DNA of 64,000 nucleotides from Oscillospiraceae bacterium (GTDB taxonomy: Bacteria > Bacillota > Clostridia > Saccharofermentanales > Saccharofermentanaceae), in contig CACWXL010000006.1 of assembly GCA_902764825.1 (NCBI GenBank), positions 43,439-107,438 on the forward strand, given 5' to 3'. A model generated the notes under the pieces. It made no database searches and was not told where the DNA came from. It saw only the letters and a list, made by a program, of their open reading frames with translations. Of this stretch, positions 7,805 through 17,192 are shown piece by piece. Each line of letters begins with the position of its first letter. Positions within the stretch are counted from its first letter, which is position 1. Made by a program: the position numbers and the translations under genes.

Positions 7805-9949
7805 TTAATTCTCCTCCTCATTTCGTGTCATATATGCATATAGCGTCATTGCTGTTTTTAATTGTCTTCGATCTTTTTCATCTTTTATCCACTCAGTAAG
7901 CTTGTTAGAGAATTGTTTGTATCTGGTTTTATCCTCTGATGGCGAGTCTTTTCCGGGTTCCAATCTTGATAAAACATAAACAAATCTAGCGAAGTTGATC
8001 TTTTCCGATTGGTTCCTGACAAGTTCAAGTAGTTTATACATAAAACTCATGCCATATGCACTTGATTTGCCTAAGAAATCAGAGATTTCAGCGTATTTCT
8101 CTCCAATCACTTCTTGCTCAAATTCGCTCCAAGTGTATGTGCCATCGGACACATCAAAAACATGTCCGTCACTATCTGTAGCACTGTGACTGCAACCATC
8201 TTCAAGTAATGTAACAGCCCTCTTTCCGGGTAGTTTCTTCGACTTGTCTTCAAGAACAGCCGTCTCATATGCAATACGGCTTATCGGGTACTTACAGTCG
8301 TAAATTCCGATTCCTGCAGATATGGACAGGGTTCCTTGTGTGAACTTATCAAAGGCATTACTGATATCAACTGAAAAACCGATAATATCATCCCACTCAC
8401 CGACAATAAACAGGTCATCACCGCCTGAATAGCAAATGGAGGCATTTCGTCCCTTGTCGACTTCTGGATCTCCAATACTAAATGATGGATTACTCAGAAT
8501 TCCATTAATATGCGACTTAAAAAAAAGCGACAATTGTCTGGATAAAGCCATCGTTCGCATTATGTTTTCGCCAACAGTCTTATCAAATCCAATACTTATT
8601 GCCGTACCCAAATTATCAACATCAGCTCTGATAATACCGATTCTGTCTATACAGCCTTTGTTTTTGGCATCAGTTGCCATCTCTTCCAAAGTCCTATTGG
8701 TGGTATAGTCTCCAATCCAAAGACCATATGATCCTTCATTCTCGCTGTTTTTCTTTCTGTAAGATCGTTTCAGACAAGTATTTGAAGGAGCTAAGACATA
8801 TCCTTTAAGATACCTATTTTTGAGAAGAGGAACACCTGTAGGATCTTCATCTACAACAAAGTAATTAGCCTTTAAGATATCTTTTGAAAAATCCTTGATA
8901 GCACTGCATATTGAACATTCATTATTCTCGTTCAGTTTGCCTAGTCTGCGGCAAACTTTACATTCGCGTGTATAATCACCATTAACACGGCTGTTCATAT
9001 CTATCAATTGAGAAGCATCATATCTGTTAGATTTTTGTCTTGATATCATTCTGCTTACATTTCTGAACAGTTCTGAATAACTGCCTTCAGGGATATTACG
9101 AAGAACATCTGCATTGCAGGGTGCATAACCATGACCTACATACAATGAAATATCAAATGTATCAACAAGCCAATTGTTAAGCTCCTTGTTGTATTCATTC
9201 AGTTTGTTTATTACCACTTCATCATTTGGAAGCAAAAGATAGCTATGACCACCCCCTGAATACAATACATTTATTCTGGAAAGACCTAGAACATCAAGTA
9301 TGTCATCAATCGCATTCTCCATTAGGATTTCCAGATAGAAAGACCTTGCACGGAGAGTCTTTAGAGCTCCTTTGCTTTGAATGGTATAAATAAAGTCCTG
9401 TATTCCTGAGAAATCCATGGAATATAATAGGAAATCATTACTACTTCCCTCACTAACACTGCTTATACACAACGTAAACGCCGCACACAATTTAGCTTGG
9501 TCAAACAAAGATATGTCCGGATCCTGAAGTGTGCCAGGCATATATGTTAATTCTGTTTCCAAAACTTCAGCAAACCGACTAAGCCATACATCAGTATATG
9601 AAATATCATTAATTGCAACATTTATATTATTCGTTGCATTGATAAAGTATTCCGTCGAATCAATCGATGTTTCATCACACGGATAGTTTATCCCATTACT
9701 ATAATCAAGGCGCTGACCTTTATAAATCTTTTTGTCTTTATTGCCATTAAGAACATTAAATATGCTTTCCAAGTGATTTCTGTCAGTAATTGCAGGTGCA
9801 CCATTTTTAAGCAAATCATCAGCTTTTTGAATAGTACTCATATCTTCTCCGCTGATATCCAGTGAAGCAGGAATAGTAATCTCATTCAGCTTTTGTTTTA
9901 CTGTAGTAAGTAAAGCCAAAACTGTAAGCTTAATATTTCTTTCGTCCAT
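7805..9949 (-). CDS. cas10: Cas10 (Csm1), cyclic oligoadenylate synthase without visible HD nuclease
   Basis: The signature protein of type III CRISPR, 714 residues from the ATG at 9949, which overlaps the cas6 stop as TAATG with AAAGGA upstream. The palm domain carries YSGGDDLF with Gly509-Gly510-Asp511-Asp512, the cyclase active site that makes cyclic oligoadenylates from ATP when target RNA is bound. A zinc site is formed by Cys330, Cys333, Cys345 and Cys348. Most Csm1 proteins begin with an HD nuclease carrying a His-Asp pair near residue 15; here the first 120 residues contain no HD pair at all. The protein should therefore signal through Csm6 but not cut single-stranded DNA. It is somewhat shorter than HD-bearing Csm1 proteins, consistent with a reduced N-terminal domain. 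Confidence 0.94.
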   Translation of the reverse strand: MDERNIKLTVLALLTTVKQKLNEITIPASLDISGEDMSTIQKADDLLKNGAPAITDRNHLESIFNVLNGNKDKKIYKGQRLDYSNGINYPCDETSIDSTEYFINATNNINVAINDISYTDVWLSRFAEVLETELTYMPGTLQDPDISLFDQAKLCAAFTLCISSVSEGSSNDFLLYSMDFSGIQDFIYTIQSKGALKTLRARSFYLEILMENAIDDILDVLGLSRINVLYSGGGHSYLLLPNDEVVINKLNEYNKELNNWLVDTFDISLYVGHGYAPCNADVLRNIPEGSYSELFRNVSRMISRQKSNRYDASQLIDMNSRVNGDYTRECKVCRRLGKLNENNECSICSAIKDFSKDILKANYFVVDEDPTGVPLLKNRYLKGYVLAPSNTCLKRSYRKKNSENEGSYGLWIGDYTTNRTLEEMATDAKNKGCIDRIGIIRADVDNLGTAISIGFDKTVGENIMRTMALSRQLSLFFKSHINGILSNPSFSIGDPEVDKGRNASICYSGGDDLFIVGEWDDIIGFSVDISNAFDKFTQGTLSISAGIGIYDCKYPISRIAYETAVLEDKSKKLPGKRAVTLLEDGCSHSATDSDGHVFDVSDGTYTWSEFEQEVIGEKYAEISDFLGKSSAYGMSFMYKLLELVRNQSEKINFARFVYVLSRLEPGKDSPSEDKTRYKQFSNKLTEWIKDEKDRRQLKTAMTLYAYMTRNEEEN

Positions 9950-10689
9950 TACTTTTTCCTTTCTATTATCTTGATGGCACCCATACCCATTCCACACTTG
10001 ATACCCACTCCGGAAAACTCTCCAAACTCAAGGAGCATCTTAGAGTATCTAGCCATAGTATCAGTACCTCTAAACCTGATAATTACCTCACCCATAAAGG
10101 ACGGAATTTGAGCTCCTTCCAAAGGAAATCTTGTGCTTCTTATTCTAAAGTCAGATATCGAACTGTGGTCGGCTATATATTGCAATGTATCTTCATCTGT
10201 CATATCAGTACTTGAAGACGCAGCACTGTATTTGCGCATAAGGCTTCCGAAAATATGTCTCGTATCAGGCATGAAAACATAAGCAGAATCACTTTTAAAA
10301 GCAGTGGGTGACTCAAATTCCAACCTGACATACTTCTCGATCTCATCTGAATTGAATGTCTTCATAAGATCTTCATAAGGCTTTGAAGTAATACTTTTAT
10401 TGATAATATCAACATGCTGATCCCGAATATTCAAATCAAACCCAGTAAAATCCGGATCCAGGAGCGGCTCAATTATTCCTTTATATGCTTCCTTATTAAG
10501 TGTACGAATTGTCCAAAACAAGCCATTCTTCGACGAAATAAACTGACTATATGGATGAAGACCGGTAACATGAACAGATTCTGCATAATCCTTGTCTGCC
10601 CTGTCCATCAATATGCTCTGCAGGATTGAGGATTGAAGATATCCCAGATTGCCTTCGGTTCTAAGTTCCAGTTTAAGTTCAGACAACAT
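9949..10689 (-). CDS. cas6: Cas6, crRNA-processing endoribonuclease
   Basis: 246 residues, the first gene of the leftward cas operon. Cas6 cuts the array transcript within each repeat, leaving the 8-base 5' handle. The N-terminal ferredoxin-like half includes TGLHPYSQFI at about 42-51, the usual position of the catalytic His in this family. The C-terminus has the glycine-rich loop FGEFSGVGIKCGMGMGAIKI typical of Cas6. Translation is coupled to cas10 through TAATG. Both arrays carry hairpin repeats that Cas6 could cut. Confidence 0.92.
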   Translation of the reverse strand: MLSELKLELRTEGNLGYLQSSILQSILMDRADKDYAESVHVTGLHPYSQFISSKNGLFWTIRTLNKEAYKGIIEPLLDPDFTGFDLNIRDQHVDIINKSITSKPYEDLMKTFNSDEIEKYVRLEFESPTAFKSDSAYVFMPDTRHIFGSLMRKYSAASSSTDMTDEDTLQYIADHSSISDFRIRSTRFPLEGAQIPSFMGEVIIRFRGTDTMARYSKMLLEFGEFSGVGIKCGMGMGAIKIIERKK

Positions 10690-10781
10690 TTGTGGCAGCC
10701 TTATCTTGTTAAAACCGGGAAGATTCTCTTACAAAGCCTTAGTCTCTATCCCAATTCGAATTATTTGTAAATCTGTTTCTT

Positions 10782-10787
10782 ATTATA
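10782..10787 (-). promoter_or_regulatory. -10 element for the cas operon
   Basis: TATAAT on the minus strand, about 93 bp upstream of cas6. No good -35 lies at 17 bp (TTCTAA only), so the promoter may be weak or activator-dependent. Confidence 0.4.
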
Positions 10788-10845
10788 AAACATCTTTTAT
10801 GAATTTAGAATTAATGATCAGTTTCTTTTTGAAAGATCTCCACAC

Positions 10846-10874
10846 AAAACAAAGAACCCCGACGATTGTCGAGG
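10846..10874 (-). terminator. Terminator between array 2 and the cas operon
   Basis: On the minus strand CCTCGAC-AATC-GTCGGGG forms a 7-bp hairpin (one G-U pair) followed by TTCTTTGTTTT. It would end array 2 transcripts before they enter cas6. Confidence 0.65.
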
Positions 10875-10881
10875 ATTCTTA

Positions 10882-11062
10882 CACTACGTCCCCTTACGGG
10901 GTGTTGATCTTTAAGACATGGTTAGTATTTTGATAGGAATATCACTAATAATGTTTCCGTCCCCTTACGGGGTGTTGGTCTTTAAGACGACATTAAATGG
11001 TAATTTAGTCGTGGTTTCCATAGGATGTTTCCGTCCCCTTACGGGGTGTTGGTCTTTAAGAC
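10882..11062 (-). CRISPR. CRISPR array 2: three repeats, two spacers
   Basis: Repeats lie at 10882-10917 (degenerate in the first bases as written), 10953-10988 and 11027-11062, with spacers of 35 and 38 bases. The repeat is the same 36-mer as in array 1 except for TGTTGG in place of TATATG; the leftmost copy reads TGTTGA. Orientation is leftward by the ACGGAAAC handle and the degenerate left end. The array lies just upstream of cas6, so the operon sits between the two arrays. Confidence 0.94.
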
Positions 11063-11200
11063 TCTATCTTTTACAAAGCCCTATTTATATAGCTTCGTTT
11101 ATTGATTTGCGTGGCAAACCAATTATTCTTGTTAAATCTTATCACAAAACAGCTCAAAAAGAGCTGGAAGTCAATAAAATAGCATATCGTGGCAAAAAGC
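11063..11200 (-). promoter_or_regulatory. Leader of CRISPR array 2
   Basis: It shares CTATCTTTTA, TTTGCGTGGCAAA, AATAAAATAGC and CGTGGCAAAA with the array 1 leader, in the same order and at similar spacing. The two leaders look like copies of one ancestral leader. Confidence 0.65.
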
Positions 11201-11266
11201 CTATTTTTTCCAGTTGCTATTCTTGCCATTGAATTATTAATTCACCAAGATAACTGAGTCAAACAA

Positions 11267-11491
11267 CTATTGAAAATTAAGACTAATATAATTCCCACAC
11301 TTGCAATGAATATACAATTCCTCAAGTTTGCCATTATTAACCATTAAATCTGATGAAGAATAACTGAAACCACCTCGTTCAAGATTATCTCTGAGCAATA
11401 ATTGTTTCTTTTTAGGAACACTCATTCTATGTTCATTGTTGCATTTTTCACATTTAATACTAATAAGCATAAAAACAAAAAACCTCGACAT
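11267..11491 (-). CDS. Small zinc-ribbon-like protein
   Basis: 74 residues, or 67 if it starts at the ATG at 11470, which has a GAGG at a longer than usual distance. CEKC at about residues 14-17 and CKC near residues 63-65 give a probable zinc-binding pair of ends. Between them the sequence is polar. I recognise no family. It lies downstream of a 154-residue unknown gene on the same strand and close to CRISPR leader 2. Whether it belongs to the CRISPR locus or to the next defence group is unclear. Confidence 0.5.
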   Translation of the reverse strand: MSRFFVFMLISIKCEKCNNEHRMSVPKKKQLLLRDNLERGGFSYSSSDLMVNNGKLEELYIHCKCGNYISLNFQ

Positions 11492-11514
11492 TAAGGATTA
11501 TTCATTCAATAGAA

Positions 11515-11979
11515 TTACTGATCTTCCTCTTCAACATCACTAACTTCAAAAGCCTTGGCTTTGTCAGCAAGACTCTTCTTATCAGAAGCGCCTTTAATTG
11601 CTTTAACTGCATCGGGTATTAGAGACACGCCACCAGTCATAACTGCACCTGCGATTTTAACAGCTGTCTCACCTTTTCTTCTTGTTCCGCGATCGATTAC
11701 TGTAGCACTCTTCTTTTTGCGTTCTAAGGCTTTTTCATAGTATTCTTCTCTCTGTCGACTAACAGTAGTCAGAAGTTGAACTTTTTTCTCTGTTGACATT
11801 TCTTTGTCTTCTTTAATCAGTTCAATTGCAGTATCCAATTCTGAATATGTAGGTTCTTTACCATATAATTCACAAACCGCCTTTGCATACTTCTCCTCGT
11901 CAATATGATCCATAACTTTATTTGAGAAGTCTAAACATTTATCAAATGCCTCTACTAGAGCTTGAAATAGGATCTTCAT
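11515..11979 (-). CDS. Hypothetical protein with helical N-terminus and glycine-rich hydrophobic segment
   Basis: 154 residues from the ATG at 11979, chosen because AAAGGAG lies 9 bases upstream. The first 95 residues are predicted-looking amphipathic helices rich in Glu and Lys. Residues about 108-128 (TAVKIAGAVMTGGVSLIPDA) form a short Ala/Gly hydrophobic stretch, followed by a Lys-rich region and an acidic tail ending VEEEDQ. This layout, a helical domain plus a weakly hydrophobic glycine-rich helix, is seen in many small proteins of phage-defence and toxin loci, but I do not recognise a family. Confidence 0.65.
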   Translation of the reverse strand: MKILFQALVEAFDKCLDFSNKVMDHIDEEKYAKAVCELYGKEPTYSELDTAIELIKEDKEMSTEKKVQLLTTVSRQREEYYEKALERKKKSATVIDRGTRRKGETAVKIAGAVMTGGVSLIPDAVKAIKGASDKKSLADKAKAFEVSDVEEEDQ

Positions 11980-12189
11980 GTGTACACTCCTTTCAATTTG
12001 CATAAATCTATTAATGTGTTCTAAAAGATTAGTGCCTCTTTAGAAGTTGTATGGAGAAAGCAAAAATCTAATCACCACCATGATTAGTCTTCAACACTCA
12101 CCCTTGATACCTATTATAATAGTCGGGATAAATTTCTATTATATTTTCATAGTGTGAACATTTAGAAAAAACCTTATAAATCATACTCC

Positions 12190-12218
12190 CAAGAAACAAC
12201 CCGGCTTCTCGGCCGGGT
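12190..12218 (-). terminator. Terminator after the AbiH-family gene
   Basis: On the minus strand ACCCGGC-6-GCCGGGT (12199-12218) is followed by TTGTTTCTT. It lies 32 bp past the end of the AbiH-family gene. Confidence 0.7.
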
Positions 12219-12249
12219 CATCTCTAGGTAAGCAAATAATAAAAGGCTT

Positions 12250-13095
12250 CTACCAGATAAAAAGTTGTATTTTATCGAAAAATGACAACTTCTTTATATT
12301 AAATATAACCGGATCATTATTTGAGTGATAAGAAATGCACCATTTACTAGGTTTCACCAACTGTTCAATAACCTCAAAATATTGCAAATCAACGTCACCT
12401 AAGGAATGCCCGAGAACAAAAACGGAATCAATAGAATCAGTAATGCTATTAAGATAAGACTCTAGTCCACTAATACACAATTTCTTTTTAAACGAACGAT
12501 AGAAGTCATTAATGAGTTTAACTTGTGTATCTAAATAATAGTCCCCATTATCTGCATTTGAGTATTTATTTGTATTATAATTTGAAAGAATGTTTTTATA
12601 ACCAAAGACAAGATCATCTCCACGTTCGATAGTTCCGTGAATATAAAACACAGGCCTACTTAATCGATTAATAGATACCTTTTCTACTGTATTCGTATAA
12701 TTGAAATTAATAATATAATCACTATCAAAACAATAATCTTTTTCAAGTTCCTTCTCATTAGCTGCGAAAGCCATTTTACGTAATGCAGAAAAAACAGCTT
12801 CATTCAAGCTAGATAAATGCATTTCCATATTTTGAATGCATCCGTCTCTATCATATTCATGATCCGATAAGTAATCCGGATATTGGAGTTGACTATCTTC
12901 AATAGCCGTTAAGTCAAGGTTAGCTATATCCTCTTCATAGTCACTCCAATTTACTCCATAACATGAAAATTCTTCTTTAGCATTTTCTTGTGAGTTATAT
13001 ACTTTTTCCATAGCCAAAAGCTTTACAAAATCATCAGTCTTCGTAGGAAGTTCATAATGAAGATCAAAGCCATTGCCAATAACATATAATTTCAT
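12250..13095 (-). CDS. AbiH-family abortive infection protein
   Basis: 281 residues from the ATG at 13095, which follows GGAGGAACAGT. The opening MKLYVIGNGFDLHYELPTKTDDF is the hallmark of AbiH proteins, and INFNYTNTVE near 135-144 with FYIHGTIE near 158-165 match the other family motifs. AbiH was described as a lactococcal phage-resistance protein acting alone; its biochemical activity is not established as far as I know. It is AT-rich like the CRISPR operon and is followed by a terminator. Divergent on the other side are the dynamin-like GTPase genes, which are clearly more GC-rich, so the two sides probably have separate histories. Confidence 0.85.
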   Translation of the reverse strand: MKLYVIGNGFDLHYELPTKTDDFVKLLAMEKVYNSQENAKEEFSCYGVNWSDYEEDIANLDLTAIEDSQLQYPDYLSDHEYDRDGCIQNMEMHLSSLNEAVFSALRKMAFAANEKELEKDYCFDSDYIINFNYTNTVEKVSINRLSRPVFYIHGTIERGDDLVFGYKNILSNYNTNKYSNADNGDYYLDTQVKLINDFYRSFKKKLCISGLESYLNSITDSIDSVFVLGHSLGDVDLQYFEVIEQLVKPSKWCISYHSNNDPVIFNIKKLSFFDKIQLFIW

Positions 13096-13284
13096 ACTGT
13101 TCCTCCAATAATCCATACTAATACCTTTATTCAGATATTATCATCTTAAGTTAATGAATTTCTAGACAAAGACTACTAATGTGATTAGCTTATTCCTTTA
13201 TTTCTAATATCCCCTTAAATGATATAATTACCCTATCAAATCTCTTTGTTTATTTGATTATGGAGTCCTTGAGGGGTGTACGGC

Positions 13285-15408
13285 ATGCCACAGACTGATC
13301 TTACTAAAGCATTATCCGAATGCTATGAGGCGGCGAAGAGCGGGTATGAGCTCGCGGCAGATGAGCGTGCCGTGCTGGATAAGATCCTGGAATCTGCTGA
13401 GGACAATATAAGGGAGACTGCGATCGAATATAAGGCTTCTCCTTGCGAGGTCATTGGTCTGGGCGAGGCTCTTGAGGGGCAGCTTTCTGACATACAGCAG
13501 TCCGTGGACTCCCTGCGCATTTCATTTACAGAAGACTTAAACGCGCTGAAAGAGGACCTGGAGAAGTTCTCGGTCACGCTTTTCGGGCGCACCATGGCGG
13601 GCAAATCGACGCTGATGGAGGTCCTGACTGAAGGCGACGGATCAGCGATCGGAATGGGCGCGCAGAGGACCACGAGAGATATTAGAAGATACGAGTGGAA
13701 CGGTCTCGCGGTGACGGATGTGCCGGGAATCGGCGCTTTTGAGGGCGAGGAAGACACAAGACTGGCCTTTGATGCGGCGAAGACTGCGGACCTCATCGTG
13801 TTCCTTCTGACGGACGATGCGCCGCAGGCGGTGGAGGCCGACTGTTTCAGGCAGGTCAAGGATCTGGGCAAGCCCGTGATAATCATTATGAATGTTAAGG
13901 TGTCGGTCGATTCCGGCAAGAGCATGAAGCTCATCGAGCGCGACATGAACCGCGCTTTTGACGATGAGCGCATAGAGGAGATCAGGAATCAGTTCTGCAG
14001 GTTCGCTGAGCCTTTCGGGCAGGATTGGAACAATGTTCCATTCGTTGCTACGCACCTGAAAGCGGCTTATGAGGCCGTTAAGAGTGCCAAGGCGGGCGAC
14101 ACTGAGCAGGAAGAATTCTGGACAAGGATCAGCCGCATCGATGACCTCAAATCCCTGATCTGCGAAGAGGTCCGGGTCAGAGGCAAGTACATAAGAGTCA
14201 AGACTTTCGCCGACATCATTGCAAATCCCATGATCGAAGCCCTCTCGGAGTTAGATCTTCAGAGCCGTATGAACGAGTCACAGGGCAAGGTCGTGTCGGA
14301 TAAGAAGCGCGCCCTTGAGAAGCGTAAAGCTGTCTTTGTTAAGGACGGCAAGAAGCGTATTGAGTCTTTCATGATGCGCCTCAAATCCGAACTCAGGTCC
14401 GATATCGCCGTTTTCGCGGAAGAGCACTATAACGACAAGATGGCTGACATCGCGTGGGGCGAGATAATCGAGAGCAAGAACATCGAAGGCAGATGCAAGG
14501 AGCTCTTGGACGACATGGAGGCCGAAGTTGACGGCATCATCGAAGAGACCATCCGCGAGATGGAGAGCGAGCTCAGGTACGTGTCGATCGACTCCGTTCA
14601 GAGGACGTTCCTCACCCCTGCCCTGATCGACGCCAAGAGGATCGTCGGTTGGACGAGCCTTCTTCTGGGCGGCGGCGGAACGGTCGCTGCCGCGATCCTT
14701 ACACTGTCAGGCCTTGAGATCGCTGCAGGCCCGGTAGGCTGGGTCGCTGCGGCAATTGGTCTTGCGGGCGGCATCGGTCTTCTCTTCCTCGAATCGACGG
14801 GCGACAAGCTCGCGAAGGCCAGAGCGAAGCTCGAGAAGGAGCTCACAGAATCCGTCAACGCCACATGCGACAGCATCTGGACGCAGCTTGAGAAAAACCT
14901 CAACAGGCTCATCAAGGGCAAGATCGACCTGGTCCTGGATGAACTCACCAAGATAGAGAATGTCATTGAGTCCCTTGCGGAAACGCAGAACGATCTCGCC
15001 GGTTCATTAAGGACCGAGCTCCGCCAGCTTAACGTGACCTTCACTTCCAAGATCGCATCGGCGGTCATGGGCGGTGACGAAGCTGACGCCTGCATGGGCA
15101 ATATCGATACCATCGCGAGGATCCCGGGCGTATGCATCCTCCTCTCTGAGAAGGCCGCAAACACAACACCGGCAGAGTTTACAAGGCACCTGTCCGATCT
15201 CCTCACAGAAGACGTCTCCGTCGTCACGACGAACGAAGATAAGCCGCAATATGTATCGGATATCCTGGGCGGGATCGTGGCGCAGGAGAACATTGAGTGC
15301 GACAATGAATCAGGCCAGGTCCTCATCAGGACGGATAAAGAAGACATCAGGTTACTTAACAGGCTGAGGCTCCTAGAGCAGTTCGTGCCTTACAGAATAG
15401 GAGGATAG
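13285..15408 (+). CDS. Dynamin-like GTPase A
   Basis: 707 residues from the ATG at 13285; GAGGGG lies 8 bases upstream, so the GTG at 13276 is not needed. The GTPase domain shows G1 GRTMAGKST at 101-109 and G3 DVPG at 145-148; the G4 position reads NVKV (203-206), not the classical N/TKxD. Long helical regions follow, and residues about 460-510 contain a hydrophobic Gly/Ala-rich hairpin (starting TSLLLGGGGTVAAAILTL) that could insert into membrane like the paddle of bacterial dynamins. It is immediately followed (2 bp) by a second dynamin-like gene; such pairs are common in bacteria. Known bacterial dynamins act in membrane repair, fusion or phage tolerance. Composition is GC-rich, unlike the flanking defence genes. 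Confidence 0.85.
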   Translation: MPQTDLTKALSECYEAAKSGYELAADERAVLDKILESAEDNIRETAIEYKASPCEVIGLGEALEGQLSDIQQSVDSLRISFTEDLNALKEDLEKFSVTLFGRTMAGKSTLMEVLTEGDGSAIGMGAQRTTRDIRRYEWNGLAVTDVPGIGAFEGEEDTRLAFDAAKTADLIVFLLTDDAPQAVEADCFRQVKDLGKPVIIIMNVKVSVDSGKSMKLIERDMNRAFDDERIEEIRNQFCRFAEPFGQDWNNVPFVATHLKAAYEAVKSAKAGDTEQEEFWTRISRIDDLKSLICEEVRVRGKYIRVKTFADIIANPMIEALSELDLQSRMNESQGKVVSDKKRALEKRKAVFVKDGKKRIESFMMRLKSELRSDIAVFAEEHYNDKMADIAWGEIIESKNIEGRCKELLDDMEAEVDGIIEETIREMESELRYVSIDSVQRTFLTPALIDAKRIVGWTSLLLGGGGTVAAAILTLSGLEIAAGPVGWVAAAIGLAGGIGLLFLESTGDKLAKARAKLEKELTESVNATCDSIWTQLEKNLNRLIKGKIDLVLDELTKIENVIESLAETQNDLAGSLRTELRQLNVTFTSKIASAVMGGDEADACMGNIDTIARIPGVCILLSEKAANTTPAEFTRHLSDLLTEDVSVVTTNEDKPQYVSDILGGIVAQENIECDNESGQVLIRTDKEDIRLLNRLRLLEQFVPYRIGG

Positions 15409-15410
15409 TT

Positions 15411-17129
15411 ATGTTCCAGATCGCTGAGTTGTCCCGCTCCAAGGAAGCTTTGAAAGAGAAGGCTCTCCGCGCGCTTTCAGACGCAGGCGTCGGTCTTAAT
15501 GAGACCGAAGGAAAGTCAGATAAAGTCAAAATCGTTTTCGCAGGCCAGTATTCTGCGGGAAAATCCTCAATTATCAAGATGCTGACGGGCGACGATACGA
15601 TTGCCACGGGCGCGAAAATCACGACCCAGGAGACCCACACCTACGAGTGGAACGGACTTGAGATCGTTGACACTCCAGGCGTCCACACTTCCTTAAGACC
15701 CGACCACGACGAGATATCCTATAAGGCAATCGCGGCCGCGGACATACTTGTTTTCGTGATCACTAACGAACTGTTCGATTCATACATGGCCGACCACTTC
15801 AGGCGCCTTGCGATCGATAAGGACAAGGCCGGCGAGATGATCCTCGTCGTCAACAAGATGGAGCGCGCCGCCAAGGGCAACACCGAAGAGCAGCAGAACA
15901 TAATAAGAGAAGATCTGCGCACGGTCCTCGCGCCCTACACACCAGAGCAGCTCCACCTCTCTTTCCTCGATGCACAGTCCTATCTGGACAGCGTTGAAGA
16001 GCGCGCTGAAGATCCTGAGCTTGCAGACGAACTCCTCGCACGTTCCGGCTACGCAGAATTCATCGAGACGCTTAACGCTTACGTTGCAGAGAAGACACTT
16101 ACTTCGAAGCTCACGACCGACCTCTATGTGCTCGACAACGAGCTCGACAAGGCGATCTCCGACCTCACACCGGGTTCCGAAGATGCCGACATCGACGCGC
16201 TCGAAGAGAACTTAAAGCAGCAGCGCCACATGCTGATCGATACCAGAACGCGCATGCAAAGAGAAGTTACTGATATCTTCTCCGATTCTGCCGCTAAGAT
16301 AAGAGAATACGGCCTCGACGCCGCAGCGCTCGTCGATACAGGGCTTCCCATGGAAGAGCTTCAGGAGAAGATCGCACAGTACGGCAAGATGGCTGAAGAC
16401 CTGATCGAGAAGACCAGGACCGATGCTGACGACCATGTCCATTCATGCTTCCTTGAGCTCGGCCAGAGCTTCACGGACATGGAATCCACCGAGTTCTCTC
16501 AGAACCTCAAGATCAGGCTCGTCGACAAATACGACAACCTCCCTGACGCAGTAAAGAAAGTCTTCGTCACCGCGACAGACCTTGAGAAGAAGGGCGACAT
16601 CCTCGTCGGCACACTCGTCAAGTCAGGCATTCCTGAGATGCTCTCTCTTGCAGACTCTTCCTACAAAGCTATAAGGCTCACGGACAACACGCAGAACTTC
16701 CTTAGGACGTCGCTCCACTCCATGAACACCGGCACCAAGCTCATCGGCAAGGCCGGAAAAGCCGGACAGGTCGCATCCAAAGTCGCCAACAGATCTTCTT
16801 CGATCTTCGGCATGGTCGGCGTCGGCCTGGAATTTGTCCTCCAGTTCAAGGAAGACTACGACGAGCAATTAAAGCTCGAAGCCATGAAGAACAACCGCCA
16901 GAACATAAGGAGCGAGTTCAACACGGCCGCCAATGCCCTCGAAGACTACGCCGCCGACTACGTCAAGCAGAGCGTCGTCTCCCCAATGGAGCAGTCCGTC
17001 AAATCCGTCGAAGACAACATCGCCGAACTTAGGACCACCCGTGCCGACCGCTCCGAGATGTGCGTCAAGCTCGAAAAGGTCCAGAAGGAAGTTCAGACGC
17101 TTATCGCAAGAATCCACGACATTGCGTGA
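15411..17129 (+). CDS. Dynamin-like GTPase B
   Basis: 572 residues. The ATG follows AGGAGGATAGTT at the end of the preceding gene. G1 GQYSAGKS at 45-52, G3 DTPG at 87-90 and G4 NKME at 148-151 are all present, so this partner has a more classical GTPase site than the first gene. The remainder is helical, with a region near residues 440-475 (GKAGKAGQVASKVANRSSSIFGMVG) that may contact membrane. The 2-bp spacing and shared codon use indicate a heteromeric pair. Downstream follows a 187-residue protein with a similar base composition, likely in the same transcript. Confidence 0.85.
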   Translation: MFQIAELSRSKEALKEKALRALSDAGVGLNETEGKSDKVKIVFAGQYSAGKSSIIKMLTGDDTIATGAKITTQETHTYEWNGLEIVDTPGVHTSLRPDHDEISYKAIAAADILVFVITNELFDSYMADHFRRLAIDKDKAGEMILVVNKMERAAKGNTEEQQNIIREDLRTVLAPYTPEQLHLSFLDAQSYLDSVEERAEDPELADELLARSGYAEFIETLNAYVAEKTLTSKLTTDLYVLDNELDKAISDLTPGSEDADIDALEENLKQQRHMLIDTRTRMQREVTDIFSDSAAKIREYGLDAAALVDTGLPMEELQEKIAQYGKMAEDLIEKTRTDADDHVHSCFLELGQSFTDMESTEFSQNLKIRLVDKYDNLPDAVKKVFVTATDLEKKGDILVGTLVKSGIPEMLSLADSSYKAIRLTDNTQNFLRTSLHSMNTGTKLIGKAGKAGQVASKVANRSSSIFGMVGVGLEFVLQFKEDYDEQLKLEAMKNNRQNIRSEFNTAANALEDYAADYVKQSVVSPMEQSVKSVEDNIAELRTTRADRSEMCVKLEKVQKEVQTLIARIHDIA

Positions 17130-17192
17130 TCGATAGAAAGCAGCTTCGGCCCTGCTTTAATCTGAAGCCCCGCCGTCCAAAAGGAGTACCAA

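Noticed and set aside
13323..14055. Long leftward frames opposite the first dynamin gene
   Set aside because: They are antisense shadows of a GC-rich gene with clear GTPase motifs; they lack ribosome binding sites and have Ser/Arg-rich shadow composition.
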